In this document: one piece after another, positions 19,017 through 30,090 of the stretch
How the letters are laid out: every line of letters starts with the position of its first letter
Numbering within the stretch: position 1 is the first letter of the stretch
Assembly (NCBI GenBank): GCA_016630955.3
Contig: CM050000.1
Coordinates: 1,302,001-1,366,000 of the forward strand
DNA from: Didymella arachidicola
Taxonomy: Eukaryota; Ascomycota; Dothideomycetes; Pleosporales; Didymellaceae
DNA length: 64,000 nucleotides
Reading direction: 5' to 3'
The notes under the pieces: model-generated
The model's database searches: none
What the model was told of the DNA's origin: nothing
The model's input: only the letters and a program-made list of their open reading frames with translations
Program-made: the position numbers and the translations under genes

Positions 19017-19104
19017 TTAGGGTTGCCCGTGCGCGCAGTATCGCGTTGATAAGGGTTAGGGTTGTAGGGCCCAGCACGTTGGGGTTAGATAGGGTTAGGG
19101 GTAA
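19017..19104 (+). repeat. Interstitial telomere-type TTAGGG units
   Basis: Perfect TTAGGG at 19017-19022, 19056-19061 and 19095-19100, with degenerate copies (TGTAGGG, TTAGATAGGG) between. TTAGGG is the usual filamentous-fungal telomere unit. With the helicase gene just downstream it suggests former subtelomeric DNA. The G-rich strand points toward the helicase, not away from it, so this is not a simple capped end. Confidence 0.7.
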
Positions 19105-19241
19105 ACACCAAAAACCAACTTCAACTGACCGACGTATGCCAAATTACTGCAGCAACACCGCATATCTAGCAGCACCGTATAAGTTGCAGTAGCGCCCATG
19201 TAGCGCGTAGCGCACACATCAGTAGAACACACATCAATAAA

Positions 19242-19631
19242 ATGGACCAATTTCACGCCATTTTTGAGTATTTGCCCGCACATCACATTGCCATATGCAA
19301 GCATCACCAGCAAGGCATTGTAAAGTCCCAGCTGGAGGGCCATTTAAACAAACAACATCAAGAGTATGTTTGGCAGACACGGCAGAAGATTGTACAGGCA
19401 GTGCAGAAGGAGACGTCGTTGCAGCAGTGGGCCGTGACCCAGGAAGAGGTTGTTTACCCCAGCCCAGACGCGGCGCCGTTGCCCCATTTGCCAGTATACA
19501 ACGACGGATTACAGTGCTCAGTGTGCCCGTACATTAACCACAGCATCAAGAGGATTCGGGAACACCGTAGGAGGGAGCACAATCGGGAGGTCCAGCGCCA
19601 GGCATTAGACGGCAGCCAGTCAGGCACATAA
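19242..19631 (+). pseudogene. Telomere-linked helicase gene, segment 1: OrsD-like C2H2 N-terminus
   Basis: ATG at 19242 gives 129 codons with two Cys/His groups (around residues 19-39 and 92-113) as in the OrsD-type C2H2 domain at the N-terminus of ascomycete RecQ-like subtelomeric proteins. A TAA at 19629-19631 ends it, but the same frame continues beyond with SCQKLH and then the 426-aa segment. One nonsense change in one original gene is therefore the simplest reading; a short intron over the stop is possible but no clear splice sites are seen. Confidence 0.65.
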
Positions 19632-19688
19632 ACCGCGTGGAGAACAGTATCGTGCCAGAAGCTGCATGGTGGGAGCAAATATGACCGG

Positions 19689-20969
19689 TTGTTCGCAGTC
19701 AGCGCAGACGCAACAGTCCGACATACAAGCGACAGCGTAGACACGGATGTAAGCCAGGCGATCGAGTCGTCGTTGCGTCAAGCCACCGCCCAGTTGGAAG
19801 CATTGGAGAAGGAGAAGAATGCCACCGTCCAAGCCGACGCCAACCGGTACGACTTCAGCGAGTGGTTGAACCGAGCAGGGTGGGCGCGACATTTGAAGGG
19901 GCTAAAGCGCGACTGGCTGTTGAAGATGGCGAGAAAGCCAACGCCAAAGGAGCGTGGGTTGTTCAACGTGTGTTGGGCGGCGCGCATGGTGATATGGCGG
20001 GCTCAGCAAGCTTCCAAGGCCAGCGTAGTCGGCATGCCAGCCATGATGTACATCAACCGGCGAGAGCTAGGCAATACGACCAACGAGAAGCCGTTCAACG
20101 GGCAGCAAGTCGGCAAGACGATGGTCAAGCACAGCAATGTGTGGCTGGAGATCATCGCGTACATTTGGCGGACCCACGAGCTGCCCATCGTCACGCCCAG
20201 CAACAGCGAAGAAGAGATCGAGGGCAAACGGCCGCCGTACCGCGTTAGCGCCAAGCAGCACATGTGCATGGCGAAGATCAAGACGATTGTAGGGCAAGAT
20301 AAGGAAGAAGACTGGTTCGACGAGTTAGCGACCGACGAAGACAGCAGCGGCGAGGATAGCGACGACGACAGACTGGACGAGGAGCAAGAAGAGGCGTTGG
20401 AAGGCTACATATTGCAGTTTATGTTGTCGTTGCTGGACCACGTCTTGGGCGACAACGAGTACGCAAGCGCGTTGATCAGCAGCATGGCCGTGTTGGGTAT
20501 AAGCGCAGAGAGTGGGTGGTTGGATCCAATGGCGTACACGCCGAAGCAGTCGGCGGTTATAACGACGTCGCGTATGTTGGTTTTGTACAGGTCCACGCAG
20601 CTGCGGCAGGAGCAGGTCAGCCGTTTGGTCGACGAAGACTGGGGGTTAGGGGAAGCAGCGGACATAGCACCGCCCCACTTGGAGTTTGTGCAGGAGATGG
20701 CCAGCCGGTTCATGACGTTGACCGAGTACAGCGGCAAGCCGACGCCGATGGATGCTATACTGAGGCTGCGGGCGTTCGGATTCAAGATCCGGTTCACGAC
20801 CAACGCAGAGGGCGTGGTTGATTGGGTTGGCGATAAGTTGCTGTATGGCAACATGCAGTTCACCATGCCGCAGCTGCGGTCGATGATTCATGGCATGATA
20901 GCCAGCGCGCGGCAGCAGATGATGGCTGATTTGATGTTGTTGCAGATCGACAGCGAGGGGGGGGGGTAG
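19689..20969 (+). pseudogene. Telomere-linked helicase gene, segment 2 (middle region)
   Basis: Open for 426 codons in the same frame as segment 1. It has no named domain I can assign with certainty; the middle is rich in Asp/Glu and Ser (about residues 211-237), probably a linker. It ends in a run of ten G at 20957-20966 followed by TAG. Reading on in the segment 3 frame from the G run gives an open, plausible sequence (APNTTACPAIHWERL) into segment 3. An indel in the homopolymer therefore split one gene. Confidence 0.65.
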
Positions 20970-21052
20970 CACCCAACACAACAGCATGCCCGGCCATCCA
21001 TTGGGAGAGGCTAGTCGACAACGCCGCCGAGACGAAGGTCGGGTGGAGTTTC

Positions 21053-23167
21053 ATGGAAGACCCGCGCAACAAGCACGCCACAAGCGTAGAGGAGCCGAAG
21101 CAGTGGCTAGGGCAGCGGCTGCAGGACGAAAAGAAGATCCGCAAGGAGTTCGTCGACGTCGAAGCCACGCGGGCAGCGTTGGCCAGCGGCGCAGGCGTGG
21201 TGTGGGCAAAGAACCGCGTGCGGGCGTACGGGAAGGCGATGAGAGAAGCCCGCCGCAGGCTCGCAGCGTTTGTGCACATGACAGGAGGGGCGCCGCCGCG
21301 AGGTACCGAGCTCGTGTCAATCAAGTATAGGAACAGCGCCAACGGCGACAGCCGTGGGATTTTCATCGAGGACGAAGCGGTTGTGTTCGTGACCAAGTAC
21401 CACAAGAACATCGGGCAGACAGGTAAGGGCAAGGTCATCCACCGATACATGCCGCGCGAGGTGGGCGAGCTGGTGGTGTATTATTTGTGGTTCATCAGCC
21501 CGTTTTGGCGGAAGATCGACGGAGCGGCGCGTGGGAAGGCCGTAGATGGAGGCGAGTACATGTGGGAGCCCCGACCAGAGCAGAGCTGGGCGATGCCCGT
21601 CCGGAAGAGACAGCGTAGCGAGGACGCCGGCAGCCAGAGAAGCGGCCAGAGAAGCGGCAGCAGAAGCAGTAAGAGGGCGAGGAGCAGCATGGGACCGGCA
21701 GCCAGCCAGGACGTGTGGGAAGAGAGCGCCGATGACAGCGAGCCCGCGGCCGAGCAGGAGCGAGAGGTGGAGTATTGGAACAGCAACCGGGTCAAGCACG
21801 CCATCCAGAAAGAAGGATTGCAGCACATGGGCGTTCCGTTAAACATCATGAGCTGGAGGCACGGCACCAAGGCTACGTACCGCCGGTACATCGACAACGC
21901 GGCGGCAGTCAAGGCGATTATGGACGCCGACGAAAGCGAAGACGAGGAGCAAGACAAGCCGTGGGACATCCAGAACGGGAACGGGAGCACAGTGGCCGGC
22001 ATGATATACGGACGGCCGATCGACGAGCCCGTGTTCAGCGTCGAGTCGAAGCGGTGGGGGCTGCGCGTGGCCAGCATGGAGTGGCATGCGTTTTTGCAGA
22101 TCCCATCCGCCGTGTCGAGGCAGCCGCGGAAGGGCACCCACGCAGCCGCGGCCCGCAGGGAAGCAGTCGAGGAGGAGTATCGCCGTTGGAAGATGATGCG
22201 GTTGATCGACGTCGACAGCGAGCTGAAGACGTTGTTGGGCGAGCAGGCCGCGTTCCGCAGCGTGCAGAAGCCCGCCGTCCGGGCAATCATGCAGCACAAG
22301 AGTCTAGTGGTGGCCATTATGGGCACAGGGGCGGGCAAGAGCGTGTTGTTCATGTTGCCAGCGTCGGTGTCGAGCGGAGTGACGATTGTCGTGGTGCCGT
22401 TGGTCGCATTGCGGTTCGATATGCGAGAGCGGTGCGAGCAGCTGGGGATCGTGAGCGCTGAGTGGGACAGCCGGCGGCCGCAGGAGGGGGCGCAGATCAT
22501 GTTCGTCACGCCCGAGGCGGCGGTGGGCGAGGCGTTTGGGCATTATATCAACCGCCAGCGGGCCATGGGGCGGCTGGACCGGATCGTGGTGGACGAGTGT
22601 CACGTCGTGCTTGATTCGTTGGACGGCTTCCGCAGCCGGATGTTGGCGTTGAGGAACTTGTTGCGGGCAGAGACGCAGATGGTGTATTTGACGGCGACGT
22701 TGCGGCCGCGCGAGGAGCAGCAGTTCGTCGAGGCGATGGGGTTGCCGCCGAAGAAGCAGTGCGAGTGGTTCCGCGAGCAGACGACGCGCAAGAACATCCA
22801 GTATTGGGTGCACGCATACGATGCGGAAGACGAGCAGCAGGCAGCGAGCGATTTGGTGCAGCGGCTAAAGAGAAAGTACCCGTTGCCCGGCCAGATCATC
22901 GTGTATTGCGGCACGAGGAAGCGGACAGTGCAGATGGCAGAGGCGTTGGGCGCCGTTTGTTATCACCGAGCGGTGGGAAGCGTAGAAGAGAAGCGCAAGA
23001 TCGTCCAGAAGTTGACAGGCGGGCAGGAGCAGGTGTTCACAGCGACGAACGCGTTGGGGCTGGGGATCGATGCCCCGCGCGTGATCGAGTATAATGCTGA
23101 TTTGAGGATTCCAGCACATCATCGTTGTCATTTTGGACTTTCATGGGGAAGATCGATTTATGCATAG
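21053..23167 (+). pseudogene. Telomere-linked RecQ-type helicase domain, C-terminus lost
   Basis: ATP-dependent DNA helicase core. Counted from 21053: Walker A MGTGAGKS at 423-430, DECH box at 514-517, LTATL near 545-549, and motif V ATNALGLGID near 662-672. The expected motif VI with its arginine finger is missing: similarity stops near 23085 after APRV and unrelated codons lead to a stop at 23167. RecQ helicases need motif VI for ATP hydrolysis, so this copy is probably dead. GC content and codon use differ sharply from the AT-rich surroundings. Such genes typically lie beside telomeres in ascomycetes. Confidence 0.85.
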
Positions 23168-23833
23168 GCGCTTTCATGGTGTATATTGATTAGGAGACAA
23201 TTGCAAGCAAGGAGTAGCGAAGAGCTTCTTGTATGTAGCATATGAATCCTAGTCCGAGGCCTCTTAACATAGCATATACCGAGTCTTCAAGGACTGGGGC
23301 AGGAAGCAGAGACAAATAAGGTGTGTTGACCGATAGATGGAAGGAGGAAGGAGTCGAACATCCGTCACAATCTAGCGACTTTAGGCAGAATGGCGCAGCT
23401 GAACACGAGATTCGCAGAGACGTATTCTGAACTTATGGGCCGGGTGCCTGCGAGTCAAGAGGAACGAGCAGCAGATGAGATTACCAGATTTGGTCCGCAT
23501 CATTGTCCAAACGCAGCACGCCGTGGTGAGGACATTGTTAGCCGAGCATACACCGCGGGAGAATGACAAAGATGAACATGGCCAAAGATGCAGAACATGA
23601 TCGAGTGTTCCAATTGTTTGGAACCGCGGAGTGGAAAAGAATGGTTCGACGGTGAAGGAAGTCGCGGCCGGTGCAGAGACCTGTAAAGTGTTCACATGTG
23701 CAAGCAACTCAAACAAAAACTGCCCCTTGACAAAGCATGACATGAAATCGAAAAAGCCAGGCCTACATAGCATGCGCCACGAGTTCGAGATGCTGTCTCC
23801 TAAGTGAGGAAAAGGGAACAGGTTCATCGTCCA
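23168..23833. other. Intergenic region, nothing firmly recognised
   Basis: Normal base composition, not RIP-decayed. A 148-codon open frame on the minus strand (23381-23827) lacks any family resemblance I can see, so I do not call it a gene. It may include the 3' UTR of the DUF3176 gene. Confidence 0.4.
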
Positions 23834-26196
23834 TTACTCTTTCTTTAGCTTCAATCTTCCATCCTCGTCACTAGGTAGCTGTAGCCTCGCCATCATTTTC
23901 TTGGATCTTTCTTCCAACTTGCGCATACTTTCGCGTGTCCAGTCCGCATCTACACCGTACTCGTCCTTCTCCCATCCATGAAGTTCAAAAGCAATGGCTG
24001 CAAGGATCTTGTTCTTGAAGAGGTAGGCTTTCCGAGAGCTGTCGAATACAGTCAAGACCAGAATTGTGATTGTTGCCACAACAGTGATTGACGGAAGTAC
24101 AATCCAGATCCATCGAACGCGGATGTAGATCTCGTCTCCATATTCGATACCGGTGATGTTGGTAGCATTCAAATTCCACGAGGTACTCGTAAGTAGAAGT
24201 GAGGTCTGCTGAGCAACCCCTTCATAGAGCTGCGTGAAGTTGACATCATCATATTTGTCAAAAATGGTCCGATACGCTTCTGAATCCAACGTGGGCTTTA
24301 TCCACATTCCTGTTTGCGACAAGCTTGACCAAGACCATGTGAAAGAACAAGTATCCTCATCACTGCTGCTGTTCACATTGCTGCAGTATTGAAAGTTTTG
24401 ATTCCAGAGCCGGTTTAGATATGGGCCATCACCGCTGAATGGGCCTTGATCGTCGTCAGCGGTCTTGTCAAATTGATCTTTCGATGCGTTGCGAAAAGAA
24501 GAAGTGACGGAGATCAGCTTGGCACGTGATGATGCATTTGCAACCCGTGAGGCGGCGAAATGCTTAACACAAGGTTTGAGCGAACAGGTAGTCAAAGTAC
24601 CATTGATGTCGCCAAAGTGTGATGTCGTCTCGTTGCCATACCAGTATCGCCAGATCTCCGTAGTGGAGTTGAGACAATGAGAGTCCAGGATCTTGTTGTA
24701 AAGTCTGGCCGGTGGCTGAACTTGACCCAAGTCTAAAATCTTAGGTGCAACGTTCTCGCAGGACCTGAGCGGGATACTCGGTGGCCTTGCCCGATTTGGG
24801 TGTTTGACGAAATCTTCCGGATCCCAGTGGTAGCTACTCTCGTCGTCATACCAGCCTTCTACTGGCCCGTCCTCGTATTCAGTCTTGTCAAAGGCACGTA
24901 GCCTTAACTCAGTCGAAGGTCCGTTGGGACCGCCGGATGCAGAGTTTATGATGGTTAGAGTGAATGAAAGCGGACCTTCGGAGCACGTCAGATTTGCCGC
25001 AAAGTTTTCATGCCATCGTCTGTCATCAATCAATCGACGAATATCCTGCTGGCGTGGGTTTCGGGTCGCGTTCTTCCCAATTTCCGTCCAGGTACAGTTG
25101 TGGAGCGTCTCGAGAGCGTTCTCGCTGATCACGTGTTCCTCACACTCGGAACAGACTGCAAGTGAAACAAACTCGGGGTAGTCACACATTGCACCAGGAC
25201 AATATGTGTTGACCGGAAGAACGTCTTTTGGTATCAGCGACCTGTACAGCGCGCTGTTTATCTCAGGGACCACTAGACACAGTCTCAGCACTGGTGCATA
25301 CAATAGCCACTTTCAGAGCTTAGAACACTTGACTTACATGATCTATCATCGTAATTGAAGTCCCACCATGCCGTTGTAGCACTGACAGTGGCCAATCGAG
25401 ACGGCCACGGTGCCGCTCTTGTCCCAAAGTCGATGGACTGTTGCATGAAAGGCTGGAAGAGCAACAGGCAGATGGTGATCAGCGATGCGCTTGAAGCAAG
25501 CGGGTATCCGGTTCTCCCCACCCAGAGGAATTTGAATGCTCCTAGCGGCCCTCGACTAGCAATGTCGAAGCTTGTCATGATGCTTAGGGGTCTGGGCTTT
25601 TCGTATGCAGCCCATTTGAGATGTCCGAGGCATTCAGCCAGTGGAAAGACCAGCGCCGCTCTTGTTAGCGTTGCTAGAAACGCTACAAGGGTGTTGGGTT
25701 GGATGGGCATTCTCCAGCTCTCTCTCGACCGCCCATCCATATAACCAAGAATGAAGATAGAGAGAGCCGTACAAACGACCGCCAAGATCACAGACAACAC
25801 TTCTTCCCACCAGTGAAGTAAGATGGATCGTCTGACTTGGGCCGCATATATTGAGTCTTCCGGCGCAAGAGACTTGGGGGATGCCTCAAAACTGGGTCGC
25901 TCGACTGAACTACCTTGTGTAGAATGTTTGCTGGCAGCACTTGTCGTAGTTGACCCAGCCTGTTGGTGGTTTTCTGACTGCATCAATGGTGCTGCAGCCT
26001 GCTCGTGGTCGGCCAACCCTCGTTCGAGCCGGTAACTGTCATCAAGGTTGAATGTATTAATATGCTGGAGCTCGTGGTGGTCCATAATGAAACGGCAGCA
26101 GGCCTGGATAGTAGACTCAACGGAAGGAAGTTCTGATGATTTATTGTCGAAGATTCGTCGAGCAAGGCTGAAACCTGCCCAGGTACCTCCCATCAA
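23834..26196 (-). CDS. DUF3176 family membrane protein, two exons (about 765 aa)
   Basis: Exons 26196-25338 and 25272-23834. The 65-bp intron (25337-25273) has GTAAGT at the 5' site, CTGAG near the branch point and CTAG at the 3' site, and it joins the frames exactly. Hydrophobic segments lie at about 133-152, 166-190 and 232-252 and near the C-terminus (WIWIVLPSITVVATIT). The phrases HWWEEVLSV, KPRPLS and FDIASRGPLGA are typical of DUF3176, a fungal family of unknown function. The long loop between the third and last membrane segments has paired cysteines and Asn-X-Ser/Thr sites, so it probably faces outside. The start is the first ATG; a later one (residue 38) is possible. It is single-copy-like and apparently intact. 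Confidence 0.85.
25273..25337 (-). other. Intron of the DUF3176 gene
   Basis: On the minus strand it begins GTAAGT and ends CTAG, 65 bp. Splicing after one base of codon 287 gives an in-frame Leu-Val-Pro-Glu junction and removes the stop otherwise met at 25285. Confidence 0.85.
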
Positions 26197-26502
26197 GGCT
26201 GACCTTTCTAAATTTAGGTGGCAGTGGTGCCTTGTCAGCTCGGGACCTCATTGGCTATGTTAGCCGCTAGGATTGTAAAGCTTCTCGAATGTTGACTCGT
26301 CGCTGATGGTTGTACAGCGTGCTCGTACCCAGATTGATTATTATTTTCAGCTGTCTCACCCACAATCTGGGTCTATTTCAACTCTAACAGCGCTCCTATC
26401 CGCTTTTCTCAGCGGTGATTGTAGACACGTCAGACACGGCAGGTATCTAAACAGTGAACATCGACTGGGATCCATTGTGTACAAAGCGGCGATGTGGTCT
26501 GC
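26197..26502. other. Promoter-side spacer of the DUF3176 gene
   Basis: About 300 bp of normal composition between the DUF3176 start and a decayed transposase end. No frame or repeat is evident. Confidence 0.35.
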
Positions 26503-28298
26503 CTAATGCGCTTGAATCGGAGCCGAAGGGCAAGGGTGGTAGCGAAGGTGAAGGCTGTTTCGCTGGACGCGGTATTTGCGCGGAAGCCTGATGTTGCGGC
26601 CTCTTGTGGACTGTTTGGGCGGAGGAGATGGGGAGCGTACGGCGGCGGCTGCACCGCCTACATCACTCATAGCACCACGATTCTGCTTCTTTCTTGGTGC
26701 TGCTTCCTGCGGAGCCTTTCGCTTGCCTCTAGCGGGCTTTTGTATAGCTTTTCGAGAGTCGCGAGCTGCCTTGTCCCGTTCTCTTTGAGCCTTGCGTCTG
26801 GCAACTTCTTTGGCCTTCTCAGCCTTGAGCCAGTCACGCTCGTCCTTCTCCCTTTCTCGTTGCTTCCGTTTATCCTCCTTATCTTTCTCCCTAAGAAGCT
26901 TTTGTGTATGCTGTAGCTCACGTCTAGTAACTTTCGCAGCTTCTAACTCCTCCTCATAGCGTTGCTGTGCTTCCCATCGTGCATCTGCCTCCCGCTTTGA
27001 TGAAGGAGACCACCACTTCGCGCCACCATGCCACTCTATATCGCTAGCCATTAGCGGCAGAGCCCGCTGCTTATCCTTCACCCTCTCTTTCTCCGTTAGA
27101 ATCTCTTTTGCGCCGTTGAGCTCGTACCTAAGCAGCGCATTCTGCACTAAGAGGTGATGGATGTACTGCTCTAGCGCCTCTCTAGCTACACGATCATTAT
27201 CCTTTGTTGCGGACCGAAGCAGCGACTTTGCTTTTAGCCAAGACGGCTCTCTAGTGCTAGGATCAAGTACTTGGTGCTTAGGCGTTGCTAGCTGTTCTAG
27301 GGTTGCTGTTTTAAACCTATTAAGGATAACGTTAGCGTTGGGTGGATGTATGCCGGTAGCGGAGAACGCCTTAACTATTAGCTGTTCGGTAAAGGTAGAC
27401 GTCTAGGCCTTCTAGAATAAAGAGAAAAAATCGCTTTTCTTTGTTAGCGTCTATTCCTAGGTCTTCTAAATGCGAAGATTAAGCTTATTAGCGTAGTTTT
27501 AAGCTAGAGGCTTAAAGCAGACTACGTTAAGTAGCTGTAGTATATAGGTAGTATATAGGGGAAAGATTATTAGGAGAATCTTATTATTATTATAGTAGGT
27601 AATAAATTCTCTTATTATATAGCTACTATAGCTATTAATAATAAGTAACCTCTACTTTCTTCTATTCTAAGGCTTAGTATAGCAATTAAATACTTACCTA
27701 AGCTAGGTTAATCTAAGGTTATTATTTGTCTAGCTATTAGGTAATGTAGTAAAGTAGATAGAATACTAGTTTAGGTCTATTTTATAGACCTAGCTTGCCT
27801 ATACAGCTCTTCTAGTTGCAGCGTAAATAATACCTAGTAGAAAAGCTATACTATTAGTAGATATATAAGCTAGAAGTGTTACCTACTTATAATTACTATT
27901 ATAGAGTAACTACCTATACTACTTCTTACTATAGAGTATCTTATTAAAGATTCTTTTAGACCTTTCTATTACTCTAATAGTAAAGCCCTTCTTATCTATA
28001 TTATATATTTACTTAGGCTCTAGCTTATACTCTACTATTTTATTATATAGAAGCTTAAAGTATAAGTAGTACTTATTACTAGAATTAGCCTTATAGTAGC
28101 TATACTTTATAAGGGTTATCTAGGCTAAAAGAAGTATATCTTTATTACAGCTAAGAAAGTAGGTAACCTAGCTATTACTAGGCTCTTTTCTAAGTATTAA
28201 AGTTATAAAATTCTTAATTATTTATCTTATAGGTATAAGGTGTTATTCTATAAGTCCTCTAATATACTATATAAGTTCTACCTTATTATATAGATATA
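26503..28298 (-). pseudogene. Large pogo transposase (family P2), C-terminus preserved, rest RIP-decayed
   Basis: From about 27404 down to the stop at 26503 the frame is open: TGIHPPNANVILNRF, LLRSATKDND, HGGAKWWSPSSK, then a highly charged coiled coil (REREKDERDW) and a Pro/Arg-rich tail. This is the typical C-terminus of long fungal pogo/DDE_1 transposases. Upstream (27405-28298) the same frame contains stops such as TAG in AF-TAG-KA, and decayed catalytic-region words (LQLLNVVCFKPLA). The sharp change from preserved to AT-rich DNA at about 27420 is odd. Confidence 0.75.
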
Positions 28299-29931
28299 AC
28301 GTACCTTATAGGTAAGTAGGCTACCCTATCTAGTAGGCTACTTTTACTAAGACTACACTAAACTTTATATTAAATTATAGTATAGTAATAGTACCTTACG
28401 TATAGGGGTTCTAAGGAAGACGTCCTAGTAAGGTCTATAGTAGATAAGTGTTATTTACATGTTTGCGTGTTATACCCTATCTTTCTATATGTTCTACACT
28501 GTTGTTAGGATAGTTTACCTTCTTTAGCGCGTATCCTCTTCTTTAGCTTCTTACTATTACTACGCACGCTAAACTCCTTTAGAGCAGTTAAACGCTATAC
28601 CTCTTTAACTATTATACTCCCTTCTATTTAAATTCGCTTCCTTTTATATAATTTGCGCTCTATTGCAGCTGCTAGAGCCTCTTAAAGCTTATTACATTCC
28701 TTTCTTATTAATATAAGCTAGTATGCTACCTTTGCTCCCCCCTTTATATAGTACTCTAGCGCGCTATACACTAAATTTAGTAAGCTACCCTACTACCTCT
28801 TATACTTGTCTCGAATTAGAGTTAATTGCAACTAAAATTTAAGCAGGTTTTTAGGGGTTTAGGACTGCTAGGGCTTATTGTTAGTAGGTAGTTAGGGTAA
28901 TAGAGTCTGCAGCCTTATATTAAGGGTTAATATAACCTGTTCTAGGTTAAAGGGGACTAATCTAGCGCCTTAGAACCCTCTCTAGATGTTACTAGAGGTA
29001 ATAGTTGCGTTATATACTGCTCTTAAGTATACTAGGAACAACTGCTTATCTATATAGTTAATCTAGTTGCGCAAGAGCTTATTAACCTAATACCTGTACT
29101 CCTACTTTAAAGGGGCAAAACAACCTATATTAAGCAGCTGCAAGAGGTGCAATAAGTGCGTAGGCATTGTAAGAGTTACAATCTTATTCTTTTTGTAGTA
29201 TTAGGTAAATGCTGCGGCCTAGTAGCTCTTATAGCCGTCTATAAGTAGTAAATAGTAGGTCCTATAGGTACGCTCCTTAGTATGCCTGTTAAAGTGCTTT
29301 AACTAGTTAAGACTAAGCTTATTATTAGTCTAGCTATTCTTAGAGACCCTAATTACCTAGTCCTAGGGCAGATCTTTATTCTTAGACTAGTTAGTAGTGT
29401 AGGTTTTAGCTTTAAGGATAATAAAGGGTAGAATAGCCTACTCTACAGTATTTACGCCTAAGATTAACATAGCCTACTTCTTATTACCTAGCTATATCTA
29501 CTTTACTTATCCTTAGTTCTCTATATCTATAACTACTACTCTAGAGGTAATCTAACCTATTATAAAGCTAGTCTTGTTAAAGTTATATATGTCTTTATCT
29601 ATAATACTATACTTAGCTTTAATATTAGCTACTAGGCTAAACTAGCTCTATATTATCTTAGAATCCTTATAGAGGGCTCTCTTATAGTTATACTTACAAC
29701 TAAACTTTACTTTTAGCCTTAGTTAATGCTTTATAAACATACTAGGCTAATTTTAGCTAATAGGGGCTATTCTACGCTCTTATTATAGTAAATTAGCTAT
29801 ATTAGCTACATCTAATAAGTAAGGGGGTTCTCCTTACTATATAAGGTAAAGAACATAATTAATAATCGCCTCCTCTATGTGCTTATCTAGATACTATCGG
29901 CTAGGCATAGAATTAACTCTTAAGGGCTATC
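28299..29931 (-). mobile_element. RIP-decayed P1 pogo element, right-hand part
   Basis: Aligns base by base, in reverse, with the intact P1 at 61879-63722, differing mainly by C-to-T at CpA and G-to-A at TpG. The 3' inverted repeat begins at 28299 after TA (28297-28298). The other end is missing here because a family G LTR interrupts it at 29932. That end (54222-54458) now lies 24 kb away in opposite orientation. Joined, the two parts total 1865 bp, equal to the intact P1. Confidence 0.88.
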
Positions 29932-30090
29932 TGTTACGATCTCCGAAAGAACAGGTACTGATAGGAAGCGGGGTATCGCTTAGGATGACAGCGTGTCACG
30001 TGTCACGTGACTAACCACCTCGCCAAGAGCAACCACCTTAAGATATGCAAGGTGGCAGACCACCACAAGGTGGCTACACCACCTGCAGAG
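29932..30090 (+). repeat. Family G LTR, 5' part (split by element A2 and the inversion)
   Basis: Starts TGTTACGATC after TSD copy CTATC (29927-29931) and is cut at CAGAG where A2 begins. U3 shows CCACCT repeats and a CACGTG palindrome. The missing 3' part lies at 54459-54768 on the other strand, whose outer flank is GATAG, the complement of CTATC. Confidence 0.88.

Noticed and set aside
21481..22509. Long minus-strand frames opposite the helicase (342 and 169 codons)
   Set aside because: Shadow frames in GC-rich coding DNA; the plus strand carries all helicase motifs.
23381..23827. 148-codon minus-strand frame
   Set aside because: No recognisable family features or splice context; composition alone does not support a gene.
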